64,000 nucleotides of DNA from JANMDU01 sp043777675 (GCA_043777675.1 JAYWHR010000065.1:30188-94187); one strand, 5' to 3'; shown: positions 8,793 to 18,257, numbered from the stretch's first letter. Notes: generated from the sequence alone by a model not told the origin. Numbers and translations are program-made.

Positions 8793-9719
8793 TTAAGGCT
8801 TGATCGACTTAGCAGCCGTTTTGCGGATCGCTTCATTGATCTCCGCAATGGAGCGCTCAATAGCGGCATCGTCCAAATCATCAACGAAATTGTCTAGGCC
8901 GCCCGCTTGAATAGTTGATGCGAACACGCCATCGCTGATGCTGTCGGTTGAAATGCCTTGCGTGGATTCAAAGGCATCCGGCGTTTCCCACTCCATGGCG
9001 ATCACGGTGACGTTATCGGAATGCTCACCACCCTGGCGCAAGCCCAGCTCGACCACATCGGGCACCACACTGGCCACCGGGGCTTTGCACATGGTGTGAA
9101 CAATATCGTTATCGTTCACACTACCCCAAAGGCCATCGGAGCAGAGCATGATGCGATCACCTTGCTGGAGCATGTGCGGGCCGGAAATATCAAAAACAGG
9201 CTTCGTCGGCGAGCCAAGGCAAGTAAAAAGCACATTGCGATTCAAGCGATCAAGCTTGATGATGCCCGCTGCATGCTGCTCAACATAAGAATGATCTCGC
9301 GTGCGCGTGACGAGCTCACCATCGCGCATGTAATACAAGCGAGAATCGCCGCAATGCACCCAAGTGGCCGAGCCACCCTGAATCAGCGCAGCCACGAGCG
9401 TAGTGCGCGGCGTATCGAGCATGCCTTTTTCGCTGGCGTATCGAATGATCTGGTGATGCGCAGCCATTAATGCTGAGGTTAGAAATTCAGAGACATTATG
9501 AATTTGAGGGCGTGCTTCTTTTTGAAAGAGCGCGGAGATGGTTTGAAGCGCCAATTGCGCAGCAACTTCGCCTTCTGGATGCCCGCCCATGCCATCAGCG
9601 AGCGCAAACATCGCAGATTCCCGCGTGTAGCTGTAGCCCATACGGTCTTCGTTTTTCTCCCGCCCGCCCCTGCGGCTGACCTGAAATACAGAAAATTTCA
9701 TCGCCTCGCTCGATTTCAT
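8793..9719 (-). CDS. PP2C-type Ser/Thr protein phosphatase
   Basis: A 308-residue PPM-family phosphatase that removes phosphate from Ser/Thr residues using two metal ions. Metal-binding motifs are all visible: REKNEDRMG near 20, ADGMGGHPEGE near 40, MLCSDGLWG near 190 and GEHSDNVTVI near 232. The last 60 residues are acidic and outside the fold. Its ATG overlaps the stop of the upstream kinase gene (ATGA), so kinase and phosphatase are made together. The phosphatase probably resets the substrates of that kinase. A second methionine at residue 7 is an alternative start. Confidence 0.92.
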   Translation of the reverse strand: MKSSEAMKFSVFQVSRRGGREKNEDRMGYSYTRESAMFALADGMGGHPEGEVAAQLALQTISALFQKEARPQIHNVSEFLTSALMAAHHQIIRYASEKGMLDTPRTTLVAALIQGGSATWVHCGDSRLYYMRDGELVTRTRDHSYVEQHAAGIIKLDRLNRNVLFTCLGSPTKPVFDISGPHMLQQGDRIMLCSDGLWGSVNDNDIVHTMCKAPVASVVPDVVELGLRQGGEHSDNVTVIAMEWETPDAFESTQGISTDSISDGVFASTIQAGGLDNFVDDLDDAAIERSIAEINEAIRKTAAKSIKP

Positions 9720-10720
9720 TTAACTTTACCAAATCCGGTGGCTCTGCCAACGGCTTTCTTCGTATCGCTGATCACATTATCAAACTGAAGGCGCATTTTC
9801 TCGCCAACAGACAAGCGCGTATAACGCCGCTCGCTTTCCTGAGAAAGCTCTTTTTGCAGCGCAAACACCGATTGCGGGCGAGACAGTGGATCAAGAGACA
9901 TGCACCATTCCACCACTTCAATCAAATTGTCTGAATACACGCCGCGCAGACGGGAGAGCGAAAGCGACAAACGGTCTTTTTCCAAACGCTGCGGTGCATC
10001 GTTGGGCGGATAGCCTTGCATGCTGGCATAAATACAAGCGCCAATCGCGTAAATATCCGTCCACGGGCCCATGCTCGCGTCTCGGCGATACATCTCAGGC
10101 GCAGCAAACCCAGGGGTGTACATTGGGCGAATGAAATTGCCTTCTTTGGAGAGCACCTCGCGCGCCGCGCCGAAATCAATCATCACGGCTTTGTTGTCAT
10201 CGGTGATGAAAATATTCGCTGGCTTGATATCTAGATGCAGCATCTTGTGCTGATGCACGATGCGCAAACCGCGCAAAATTTCATCGTACAAGCTGCGGAT
10301 GGTGGATTCCCGGAAGACTTTTTGCTTCTTTAATTCACGCGCGGTGATGATGAAATCTTGCAGCGTAGCACCTTCGAGATAATTCATCACCATGTAAACC
10401 GTCTCGTTTTCGCGGAAGAAATTCAACACGGAAACGACAGAAGGATGCGAGATTTGAGCCAGCGAGCGACCTTCTTCAAAGAAACTCTTGAGGCCCAAGC
10501 GATACAAAGACAATTTATCCGGCTGCACCTGCGGCAGCAGCTCGCCCGGCGCACGCGTGGCTAAGCTAGCGGGCAAGTATTCTTTGATAGCAACCTGCTG
10601 GCCTTCACTATCTACAGAGAGATACACCACGCCAAAGCCCCCAGCAGAAACTTTGCGAACGACACGATAGCCACCAATAACGGTATCGGGCGGCAGGGAA
10701 GCGGGTTTAACTTTAGACAT
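9716..10720 (-). CDS. Hanks-type Ser/Thr protein kinase
   Basis: A cytoplasmic eukaryote-like kinase of 334 residues. It has a glycine-rich loop (SAGGFGVVYLS, about 25-35), the ATP-anchoring lysine in VAIKEY, an HLDIKPANIF catalytic loop with LD in place of RD, and MIDFGAARE as the DFG motif. Then come the PEMY and DIYAIGACIY segments of the C lobe. No transmembrane helix or sensor domain follows, so the signal is unknown. It is coupled to the PP2C gene. Its ATG is only 9 bases from the ATG of yicC on the other strand. The absence of Arg before the catalytic Asp suggests activation without loop phosphorylation (family inference). Confidence 0.92.
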   Translation of the reverse strand: MSKVKPASLPPDTVIGGYRVVRKVSAGGFGVVYLSVDSEGQQVAIKEYLPASLATRAPGELLPQVQPDKLSLYRLGLKSFFEEGRSLAQISHPSVVSVLNFFRENETVYMVMNYLEGATLQDFIITARELKKQKVFRESTIRSLYDEILRGLRIVHQHKMLHLDIKPANIFITDDNKAVMIDFGAAREVLSKEGNFIRPMYTPGFAAPEMYRRDASMGPWTDIYAIGACIYASMQGYPPNDAPQRLEKDRLSLSLSRLRGVYSDNLIEVVEWCMSLDPLSRPQSVFALQKELSQESERRYTRLSVGEKMRLQFDNVISDTKKAVGRATGFGKVK

Positions 10721-10729
10721 AATGCTTGC

Positions 10730-11734
10730 ATGTCAGTTTACAGCATGACGGGCTACGCCAGCCTGCAAACCACCCCCCCCACCCCTTCTGGCGCGCAATC
10801 CGAAAGCCCTGCTTCACCCCGCCTCGGCTTAGAGCTGCGCTCGGTCAACAGTCGCTTTCTCGATCTCAGCTTCAAGCTAGGCGATGAGCTGAGAGCACAA
10901 GAAAGCGCCCTGCGCGAGCTGCTCACAGCTCATTTGAAACGCGGCAAAGTCGAGCTGCGCGCCTATTTATCTCATGAGAAGGCGCATGAAGCCGACGCCG
11001 CGATGCCCAGCGCGCCGCCAGCCGCCCTACTCCAGCAGCTCTCCCATGCGCAGGATCAAATCCAAGCTTGGCTGCCGCAGGCGCGGGCTTTGTCTGTGGC
11101 GGATGTGCTGCGCCTGAGCACCAGCCCTGGCCAAGCATCGCAAGCTGTGACAGGCGATCTGAGCGGAGCGCTTCTGGCGCTGGCCAAAGAAGCCCTCACG
11201 CAATTCATGGCATCGCGTGAGCGAGAAGGTGCGCGCTTGGCCGCCATGCTTGCCGGGCACACAATCCAGCTGCGCCAGCTGGTGAAAATCGCCCAGCCGT
11301 TAGTGCCCACACTCGTGGCGGCGCAACAACAACGCTTCATCGAGCGCTTCACCGAAGCCTTGAAGCAAGCCGATAACACTGGCCAGCTCTCCGCCACCGC
11401 CGCCCAAGAGCGCGCCCTCACCGAAGCTGCCGCTTTTGCCATCCGCATTGATGTGGCCGAAGAGCTCACGCGCCTGAACGCACACCTGGATGAAATTGAC
11501 GGCCTACTCGCTGGCAAATCCAGAGGCAGCGACAACTCAAAAGCTCAAGCCAAATCGAAAGTCAACGCACAACCCACCGAGCTGGGCAAACGCCTTGATT
11601 TCATCATCCAAGAGCTGCACCGCGAAGCCAACACCTTAGGCAGCAAATCCTCCACACTCGAACTCTCGCGCATTAGCGTCGATATGAAGGTCCTGATCGA
11701 GCAAATGCGTGAGCAAGTGCAGAATATCGAATAA
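10730..11734 (+). CDS. yicC: YicC family endoribonuclease-like protein
   Basis: A 334-residue protein with the YicC N-terminal signature (YSMTGYAS, then LELRSVNSRFLDLSFKL) and the C-terminal DUF1732 end (LDFIIQELHREANTLGSKS, ISVDMKVLIEQMREQ). YicC proteins are linked to RNA decay, and E. coli YicC has been reported to act as an RNase on small RNAs. A proline-rich insert after residue 14 is encoded by a run of eight C. The gene sits directly upstream of gmk, the usual neighbour. There is no ribosome binding site and only 9 bases to the divergent kinase start, so a leaderless message is possible. Confidence 0.9.
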   Translation: MSVYSMTGYASLQTTPPTPSGAQSESPASPRLGLELRSVNSRFLDLSFKLGDELRAQESALRELLTAHLKRGKVELRAYLSHEKAHEADAAMPSAPPAALLQQLSHAQDQIQAWLPQARALSVADVLRLSTSPGQASQAVTGDLSGALLALAKEALTQFMASREREGARLAAMLAGHTIQLRQLVKIAQPLVPTLVAAQQQRFIERFTEALKQADNTGQLSATAAQERALTEAAAFAIRIDVAEELTRLNAHLDEIDGLLAGKSRGSDNSKAQAKSKVNAQPTELGKRLDFIIQELHREANTLGSKSSTLELSRISVDMKVLIEQMREQVQNIE

Positions 11735-11800
11735 CTATCTTTTTGATAGCAGACTACGCATATTTTACGCCGGCTATATGCCTTAAATGCTTTCAAAATC
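11735..11800 (+). repeat. Dispersed short repeat, copy 2 (yicC/gmk gap)
   Basis: CTATCTTTTTGATAGC, then a CGCA block, then TTTTACGCCGGCTATATGCC followed by a T/A-rich tail. This is the same order of blocks as the copies inside fdsB, boxA and fau. It starts right after the yicC stop codon. Confidence 0.75.
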
Positions 11801-11826
11801 AGCTGAAACGTAGTTAAAATAAAGCT

Positions 11827-12447
11827 ATGGAATTTCCTGGAAATCTTTTTGTTGTTGCAGCTCCGAGTGGGGCCGGTAAATCGAGCCTTGTGAAAGCCCT
11901 GATGGAGCTGGATTCTCAGGTGCAACCTAGCATCTCGCACACCACGCGCTCAGCTCGCGGCCAAGAAAAGCATGGCCGAGAGTACTATTTTGTGAGCGAT
12001 TCTGAATTTGAAACGCTTATCGCAGGTCAAGCCTTCTTTGAATGGGCGCATGTGCATGGCAAGCGCTATGGCACTTCGCGCATGGCCATAGAGAGCCGCC
12101 TCTCGCGCGGGGAAGATGTGATTCTTGAGATCGACTACCAAGGCGCGTATCAAATCAAAAAGCTTTTTCCAGAAGCTGTGCTGATCTTCATCTTGCCGCC
12201 CAGCCTTGAGGAGCTTCGTGGCCGCATTGAGCGGCGCGGTGAGGATACGACGGACAGCATCGAGCTGCGCATGCAAAACGCCCGCGATGAGATCATCCAA
12301 GCTCGCAATTTCGATTTCGTTATAATCAATGAGATATTTGAGCGGGCTTTGTTCGATCTGAAAGCTATCGTTTCTGCGCAACGGTTGAAGTTTGTAGCCC
12401 AGCGCCGAGCACGAGCCGCCACCTTCCTCGCACTGAATATTCATTGA
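11827..12447 (+). CDS. gmk: Guanylate kinase
   Basis: Phosphorylates GMP to GDP with ATP. The 206-residue protein has the P-loop APSGAGKSS at 12-20, the GMP-binding block SHTTRSARGQEKHGREYYFV near 38-57, and the lid and LEIDYQGAYQIKK region near 100. It lies between yicC and rpoZ, upstream of spoT, the common gmk-rpoZ-spoT order. This groups GTP supply, an RNA polymerase subunit and the ppGpp enzyme. Confidence 0.96.
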   Translation: MEFPGNLFVVAAPSGAGKSSLVKALMELDSQVQPSISHTTRSARGQEKHGREYYFVSDSEFETLIAGQAFFEWAHVHGKRYGTSRMAIESRLSRGEDVILEIDYQGAYQIKKLFPEAVLIFILPPSLEELRGRIERRGEDTTDSIELRMQNARDEIIQARNFDFVIINEIFERALFDLKAIVSAQRLKFVAQRRARAATFLALNIH

Positions 12448-12493
12448 GCTGCTTGTTCTCACATCATTTTTTTCGAATCACTGGAGTTATCCC

Positions 12494-12697
12494 ATGGCCC
12501 GTATCACTGTTGAAGACTGCCTCAAACAGATCCCCAACCGCTTTGAGCTTGTGCTCTCGGCCACTTACCGTGCCCGCATGCTCAGCCAAGGCCACACGCC
12601 CAAGCTGGAGAGCAAAAACAAGCCTTGCGTCACCGCCTTGCGCGAGATCGCTGCTGGCAAAATCGGCACTGAAATGCTGAAAAAAGTGCCTATCTAA
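12494..12697 (+). CDS. rpoZ: RNA polymerase omega subunit
   Basis: A 67-residue omega subunit that helps assemble RNA polymerase and forms part of the ppGpp site. It begins ARITVEDCLKQIPNRFELVL, with the conserved ATYRARML and ALREIAAGKIG helix that docks on beta'. It is preceded by gmk and followed by a strong terminator and then spoT. Confidence 0.97.
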   Translation: MARITVEDCLKQIPNRFELVLSATYRARMLSQGHTPKLESKNKPCVTALREIAAGKIGTEMLKKVPI

Positions 12698-12722
12698 GCC
12701 CGTCTACAACATCTACCTCTCG

Positions 12723-12749
12723 AAAAAGCGCCTTTTCAGGCGCTTTTTT
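12723..12749 (+). terminator. Rho-independent terminator after rpoZ
   Basis: AAAAAGCGCC, loop TTTTC, then AGGCGCTTTTTT: a GC stem ending in six T. It lies about 25 bases after the rpoZ stop and separates rpoZ from spoT, which suggests spoT is read from partial read-through or its own promoter. Confidence 0.85.
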
Positions 12750-12787
12750 CATGGAATTTGCTTCTCTTGTTACCATGTGACTTATCT

Positions 12788-15112
12788 ATGAGTGCAGTGA
12801 TGAAACCCGTCCGTGCCAAGGCATCCGCCAAAAGCCCGAAATTAGCCGCAGATGCAGCCAATGCAGCGGCTGCTAGCTTTGCTGCGCTCATGGCCAAATT
12901 GGATTACTTGGGGGCAGACGATGTCGATAGCATTCGCCGCGCCTACCGCTTTGCCGACGAAGCGCATTTAGGCCAAATGCGCGGCAATGGCGAGCCTTAC
13001 ATTACGCACCCGATTTCCGTAGCTTCCCTCTGCGCCGAGTGGAAACTCGATGCCCAAGCGCTCATGGCAGCACTCATGCATGACACGCTGGAAGACTGTG
13101 GCGTGAGCAAGAGCGAAATCATCGAAAAGTTTGGTTCGCCCGTCGCAGAACTGGTCGACGGCCTCACGAAACTCGACAAACTCGAATTCAACACACGAGA
13201 AGAAAACCAAGCCGAGAGCTTTCGAAAAATGCTGCTTGCGATGGCGCGCGATGTGCGCGTGATCTTGATCAAACTGGCAGATCGCAGCCACAACATGCGC
13301 ACAATGGACGACATGCCCCGCGCCAAGTGGCCGCGCATCGCCCGCGAAACGCTGGATATCTACGCGCCGATCGCTCACCGCTTGGGTCTGAACACCACCT
13401 ATCGCGAGCTGCAAGATCTCAGTTTTCGGCATTTGCACCCTTGGCGCTACGCCACGCTCACCCGTGCCGTGCAAAAAGCACGCGGCCGCCGCCGCGATCT
13501 GATTCAAAAAGTGCAGCGTGATATCGAAGCCAGCTTTGTCAATGCCAAGCTCCCTGTCACCATCTCAGGCCGCGAGAAAACCTTATTTTCCATCTACAAC
13601 AAGATGGACGGCAAGCACCTGAGCTTTGCAGAAGTTACCGATATCTATGGCTTTCGCCTAATCGTACCGAGCATCACCGATTGCTATACAGCGCTGGGCG
13701 TGCTGCATCAGCTCTACAAGCCCGTGCCTGGCAAGTTCAAAGATCACATCGCCATCCCGAAAATTAACGGCTACCAATCACTGCACACCACGGTGGTCGG
13801 CCCCAGCGGCGTGAATGTGGAATTTCAAATGCGCACGGAGCCGATGCATGTGGTGGCTGAGAGCGGTGTGGCTGCCCATTGGCTCTATAAGTCTGCCGGG
13901 GAGCAACAAGCGCTTGATGGCGTTGAAGATCCGCCGTCTTCTGCCGCCAGTGCCTCAGCCGATGCTGAGCGCTTAGGCACGCAATGGCTGCAATCCCTGC
14001 TCGATATTCACAGCGAAAACCGCGAATCAGGCGATTTCTGGGAGCATGTGAAGATTGATCTCTTCCCCGATGCGGTGTATGTGTTCACGCCCAAAAGCAA
14101 AATCATGGCCATGCCGCGTGGTGCAACGCTTGTGGATTTCGCCTATGCCGTCCACACCGATGTGGGCGACCATACCGTTGGTGCAAAAGTCAATGGCGAA
14201 CAAGTGCCGCTGCGCACCGAGCTAAAAAATGGTGATGTGATTGAAATCATCACAGCAGAATTTTCCAAGCCCAACCCGGCTTGGCTAGGCTTTGTGCGAA
14301 CCGCGCGAGCGCGCAGCAAAATTCGCCACTATCTGAAGACCCTGTCGCAAAATGAATCGCAAGATTTGGGAGAGAAATTGCTGCTACAAGCGTTGCGCAG
14401 CGAAGGCATTGAGGCACTCCCCGCTTACAAAGAGTCAAACCAAGATGATGCTCCGGTGAACGCGCTGTGGGATAAGCTGCTGCGCTTCTCAGGTAACAAA
14501 ACCCGCGAAGAAATGCTCATCGATATCGGGCTGGGCAAGCGGGTGGCCACGATCGTTGCCAAGCGCTTGGTCAGTTTGTTGGCTGAGACCGGTAAAAAAC
14601 CTGATGCGCTGCTCATGAGCAAGGAGCGATTCACGGCGCATGAGCAAATCTCCCAAGGCGCGATTGTGCTTGATGGACGCGATGGCGGCACGGTGCAATA
14701 CGCGCCATGCTGCCAACCGATTCCGGGCGACGCGATCACTGGCTACCTCGGGCGGGGCGAAGGTTTGCAGGTTCACACGGATGCATGCGGTGTGGCTAAG
14801 AAACTCATGCAAAAAGATAAAGAACGCTTCATTGCCGTGGAATGGAGCGACGAACCGCTGCGCCCGTTTGCCACCACTGTCGTCGTCACCGTGCAAAGCG
14901 GTAAAGGCGTGTTGGCCAAGGTTGCGGCGGCTATGGCTTCGGCCGAAGCTGACATTAAAAGCGTGGATTTGGGACGCGACAGCGAGGTGGGCGCACCCAC
15001 GGCCGATCTGCGATTTGTGATTGATGTACGGGATACGGCGCATTTGGATGCCGTGCTGCGTACCCTTGCCCGCACAGCCAACGTTCATAAAGCGCTACGG
15101 GTTTCGAGCTGA
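12788..15112 (+). CDS. spoT: Bifunctional (p)ppGpp synthetase/hydrolase
   Basis: A long RSH enzyme (774 residues) that makes and degrades the stringent-response alarmone. Domains in order: HD hydrolase (HPISVAS then HDTLEDCG, with the metal-binding His and His-Asp intact), synthetase (GREKTLFSIYNKM, DIYGFRLIV), TGS (VYVFTPKSKIMAMPRG onwards), a cysteine-containing region (QYAPCCQPIPGD) and a C-terminal ACT domain. An intact HD motif means hydrolysis is likely retained, unlike RelA. The frame is open to a TTG at 12758; the ATG at 12788 is preferred, with another ATG at 12803. It follows gmk and rpoZ. Confidence 0.94.
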   Translation: MSAVMKPVRAKASAKSPKLAADAANAAAASFAALMAKLDYLGADDVDSIRRAYRFADEAHLGQMRGNGEPYITHPISVASLCAEWKLDAQALMAALMHDTLEDCGVSKSEIIEKFGSPVAELVDGLTKLDKLEFNTREENQAESFRKMLLAMARDVRVILIKLADRSHNMRTMDDMPRAKWPRIARETLDIYAPIAHRLGLNTTYRELQDLSFRHLHPWRYATLTRAVQKARGRRRDLIQKVQRDIEASFVNAKLPVTISGREKTLFSIYNKMDGKHLSFAEVTDIYGFRLIVPSITDCYTALGVLHQLYKPVPGKFKDHIAIPKINGYQSLHTTVVGPSGVNVEFQMRTEPMHVVAESGVAAHWLYKSAGEQQALDGVEDPPSSAASASADAERLGTQWLQSLLDIHSENRESGDFWEHVKIDLFPDAVYVFTPKSKIMAMPRGATLVDFAYAVHTDVGDHTVGAKVNGEQVPLRTELKNGDVIEIITAEFSKPNPAWLGFVRTARARSKIRHYLKTLSQNESQDLGEKLLLQALRSEGIEALPAYKESNQDDAPVNALWDKLLRFSGNKTREEMLIDIGLGKRVATIVAKRLVSLLAETGKKPDALLMSKERFTAHEQISQGAIVLDGRDGGTVQYAPCCQPIPGDAITGYLGRGEGLQVHTDACGVAKKLMQKDKERFIAVEWSDEPLRPFATTVVVTVQSGKGVLAKVAAAMASAEADIKSVDLGRDSEVGAPTADLRFVIDVRDTAHLDAVLRTLARTANVHKALRVSS

Positions 15113-15191
15113 AGACCTCATTTGCTCACTGATTAGCGCTGCAATCTGTGGCCTAATAGTGGGTTGTATCAATTTTTCTTGGAATTCAATC

Positions 15192-15359
15192 ATGGCCGAC
15201 AAAATCAGAACCGAAGCAGATCGCAAACGCAGCCCTAAGCCTGTATTGCCTAATGGCGTATCTATGCCTGTGAGCCGTGGCCAAAAGGTGAGCTTAGAGC
15301 GCGGCAGCTCCACTAGAAATAAGAAAAACGCGGGCAAGCGTCCGAAAAAAGGCGGTTAA
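15192..15359 (+). CDS. Small very basic hypothetical protein, 55 residues
   Basis: An ATG at 15192 with GGA about nine bases upstream opens a 55-codon frame ending in TAA. The product is rich in Lys and Arg (MADKIRTEADRKRS at the start, NKKNAGKRPKKGG at the end) with a proline-containing middle. It has no membrane segment and no family I recognise. It lies between spoT and a terminator on the same strand. The lysine-rich tail suggests nucleic acid or ribosome binding, but that is only composition. A longer frame starting inside spoT at 15021 is unlikely. Confidence 0.5.
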   Translation: MADKIRTEADRKRSPKPVLPNGVSMPVSRGQKVSLERGSSTRNKKNAGKRPKKGG

Positions 15360-15417
15360 TCTCGGCGGGCTGCTGTAGCCTGACGCTGCGATTGATTCAA
15401 ATGCGCAGTTTGAACAT

Positions 15418-15451
15418 GCGTGACTCTTGCTTGCCAAGACTCACGCTTTTT
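15418..15451 (+). terminator. Rho-independent terminator overlapping the fdsA stop
   Basis: GCGTGACTCTTG, a short loop, then CAAGACTCACGC form a 12-bp stem with one mismatch, followed by five T on the plus strand. It ends the spoT-side transcript and physically overlaps the last codon of the converging fdsA gene. Confidence 0.75.
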
Positions 15452-18257
15452 GTATTTTTACAGCGCAGTATTTGAATTCTGGGATTTTTCCAAACGGATC
15501 AAGCGCTGAATTGGTGAGCAAATTGGCAGCCGATTCTGCATAGGCGAAGGGAATGAACACCGTATTTACGGGCGTTCCTTCGTCGATGCGCACTTGAAGC
15601 ACGATGCTACCGCGCCGTGAGGCGACCCGCAAACTCTCCCCGGCTTTGACGCTTGCTTGCGTTGCTGTAGCGGCGCTCATCGATACTGTAGCTTCTGGCT
15701 CAAGAGCATCTAGCATGCTGGCGCGGCGCGTCATGGAGCCGGTATGCCAGTGCTCTAGCTGGCGGCCCGTGATGAGCACAACCGGATATTCATCGTCCGG
15801 CAATTCGTTGGCGGGTATAAAGCCAGCGGGTACGAGTTTGATGCGGCCATCCTTGGTGGGTACGGCGTCTTGAAATACGATAGGCTGGCCTGGATCATCT
15901 TCTGTGAGGCACGGGTAGGTGACTGAGCCTTCTTTTTCAAGCCGCGCCCAAGTGATGCCAGCAATCGCAGTGTGCATCGCTTGACGCATTTCTTCATACA
16001 CGGCACTGGCACCGCTATCGTCGCTCTCGCCACTGCCTTGCGATTCATCATCAGCGCCCGCGTAATCCCAATGCAGATCTAAGCGTTTGGCAAGCTGCTG
16101 AATGATCCACAAATCATGCTTGGCAGCGCCCGGCAGCGGCAAAGCTTGGCGGCCGAGCTGCACCATGCGATCTGTGTTGCTCACCGTGCCGGTTTTTTCT
16201 GGCCAAGCGCTGGCGGGAAGCACCACATCGGCAAGCCACGCGGTCTCGGTCATGAAAATATCTTGTACGACGAGATGCTCCAAGCTTTCCAGCGCGTGGC
16301 GTGCATGCGACAGGTCAGGGTCGCTCATCGCGGGGTTTTCGCCCATGATGTACATGCCGCGAATCTTGTGAGGATCTGTCTCTGGCGCGAGGATCTTGTG
16401 CATGATCTCCACCACGGTGTAGCCGGGTTTGTTATCAAGCTTGGTATCCCAGAAATTTTCAAACCACGCATGTGCCTCTTGGTTGTCCACGCGCTGGTAG
16501 TTGGGCAGCATCATCGGAATCAAACCCGCATCGCTTGCGCCCTGCACATTGTTTTGCCCACGCAGCGGATGCAAGCCTGTGCCGGGGCGGCCAATCTGCC
16601 CAGTGATTGTGGCGAGAGCAATCAAGCAGCGCGCATTGTCTGTGCCGTGCACATGCTGGCTCACGCCCATACCCCAGAGAATCATCGCGCTCTTGGCGGT
16701 GGCAAACGTGGTGGCGACTTCGCGGATCGTTGCCGCATCAATCCCGCAAGCTTGGCTTACAGCTTCCGGTGAAAAATTCGCGACCTGCGCTTTAAGCGCT
16801 TCAAAATTGGTAGCACGCTGCGCAATGAAATCGTCGGCCACCAGCCCTTTTTCTATGATGGTGTAGAGCATGGCGTTGAGCAGCAACACATCTGTATCTG
16901 GCTTGAATTGCAGGCTCTTCCAAGCGTGGCGTGCGATGTCGGTGCGGCGTGGGTCAGCCAAAATAATTTTGCTGCCTTCTTTCGCCGAATTCTTCATCCA
17001 CGTAGCGGCCACGGGATGATTCGAGGTGGGATTGCTACCGATGATGAGGATCACTTCGCTGTGCGCCACGTCGTTCACCTGATTGCTTACCGCGCCTGAG
17101 CCTACGCCTTCCAGCAGCGCGGCAACCGATGATGCATGGCACAAGCGCGTGCAGTGATCCACGTTGTTACTGCCAAATCCCGTGCGCACAAGCTTTTGGA
17201 AAAGATAGGCTTCTTCGTTGCTGCCTTTGGCACTACCAAAGCCGGCAAGTGACTTTGCACCATATTGATCACGCAAACTCTTGAGCTTACCGCCCGCAAG
17301 ATTCAAAGCTTCTTCCCAAGTCGCCTCACGAAATACCTCGCGCCAATCCGCATCATGCGGCAAGATGCTTTTCGGCACGCCAGGCTTGCGAATCAAAGGC
17401 TGCGTCAAGCGCCCATCGTGATGCACGTAATCAAAACCAAAGCGCCCTTTCACGCAGAGCCGCGAATCATTCGCCGGTCCTTTGCGGCCGTCCACGCTGA
17501 CGATTTTGTCGTCTTTGACGTTGTAAGTGATCAAACAGCCCACGCCGCAATACGGGCAGACCGAATCAATTTTTTTATCAACCTTCTGGGAGCCAACTTG
17601 CGTCTTTGGCATCAGCGCTCCGGTTGGGCAGGCCTGCACGCATTCGCCGCAGCCCACGCAACTGCTCTCGCCCATCGCATCAAACTGATCAAACACAATG
17701 CTTGAGTGGCTGCCGCGCTGTGCATAGCCAATCACATCGTTGACCTGAACTTCGCGGCAAGCGCGCACACAGCGCGTGCATTGAATGCAAGCATCCAGAT
17801 TCACCGCCATCGCAGGGTGAGAAAGATCGGCTTTAGGTTGCTCGCGCCGCAGCGCTCTCAATTCGGGGCGCACTTGAACATCCATCACGCTCGCCCACTC
17901 GCTCAGTTCGCCATGCGGCTGCGTTGCATCGTCTTCGTGCCATTTGTAGCCCTGCTCTGGCAAATCTGCGAGCAGCATCTCCAGCACCATTTTTTGGCTT
18001 TTTACAGCGCGCTCGCTAGTCGCTTTGACCTGCATACCCTCAACGGGCGCGCGGCAGCAGCTCGGCGCGAGCACGCGCTCGCCCTCAACTTCCACCACAC
18101 AAGCCCGGCAATTGCCATCGGCTCGCATCCCTTCTTTGAAGCACAGATGTGGAATCTCCACGCCGCTGCGCTTAGCCGCTTGCAAAATGCTCTCGCCGGG
18201 AATCGCCTGCACGGCTTTGCCATCGAGCTCAAAACTGATCACTTCGCGGGCGCTCAT
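15441..18257 (-). CDS. fdsA: NAD-dependent formate dehydrogenase, molybdenum subunit
   Basis: Catalytic subunit (938 residues) that oxidises formate to CO2. From the N terminus it has a [2Fe-2S] ferredoxin domain (CFKEGMRADGNCRACV, then CC near 68), a bacterial-type ferredoxin region (DACIQCTRCVRAC and CVGCGECVQACPTGA), a [4Fe-4S] motif next to the cofactor (CPYCGVGC), and the bis-MGD molybdopterin body. The metal ligand is cysteine in DHCTRLCHASSV, not selenocysteine. Its ATG overlaps the fdsB stop (ATGA). Electrons pass through the clusters to the FMN and NAD site on the partner subunit. The block formed with the box genes suggests it oxidises formate released by BoxC. Confidence 0.95.
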   Translation of the reverse strand: MSAREVISFELDGKAVQAIPGESILQAAKRSGVEIPHLCFKEGMRADGNCRACVVEVEGERVLAPSCCRAPVEGMQVKATSERAVKSQKMVLEMLLADLPEQGYKWHEDDATQPHGELSEWASVMDVQVRPELRALRREQPKADLSHPAMAVNLDACIQCTRCVRACREVQVNDVIGYAQRGSHSSIVFDQFDAMGESSCVGCGECVQACPTGALMPKTQVGSQKVDKKIDSVCPYCGVGCLITYNVKDDKIVSVDGRKGPANDSRLCVKGRFGFDYVHHDGRLTQPLIRKPGVPKSILPHDADWREVFREATWEEALNLAGGKLKSLRDQYGAKSLAGFGSAKGSNEEAYLFQKLVRTGFGSNNVDHCTRLCHASSVAALLEGVGSGAVSNQVNDVAHSEVILIIGSNPTSNHPVAATWMKNSAKEGSKIILADPRRTDIARHAWKSLQFKPDTDVLLLNAMLYTIIEKGLVADDFIAQRATNFEALKAQVANFSPEAVSQACGIDAATIREVATTFATAKSAMILWGMGVSQHVHGTDNARCLIALATITGQIGRPGTGLHPLRGQNNVQGASDAGLIPMMLPNYQRVDNQEAHAWFENFWDTKLDNKPGYTVVEIMHKILAPETDPHKIRGMYIMGENPAMSDPDLSHARHALESLEHLVVQDIFMTETAWLADVVLPASAWPEKTGTVSNTDRMVQLGRQALPLPGAAKHDLWIIQQLAKRLDLHWDYAGADDESQGSGESDDSGASAVYEEMRQAMHTAIAGITWARLEKEGSVTYPCLTEDDPGQPIVFQDAVPTKDGRIKLVPAGFIPANELPDDEYPVVLITGRQLEHWHTGSMTRRASMLDALEPEATVSMSAATATQASVKAGESLRVASRRGSIVLQVRIDEGTPVNTVFIPFAYAESAANLLTNSALDPFGKIPEFKYCAVKIQKA

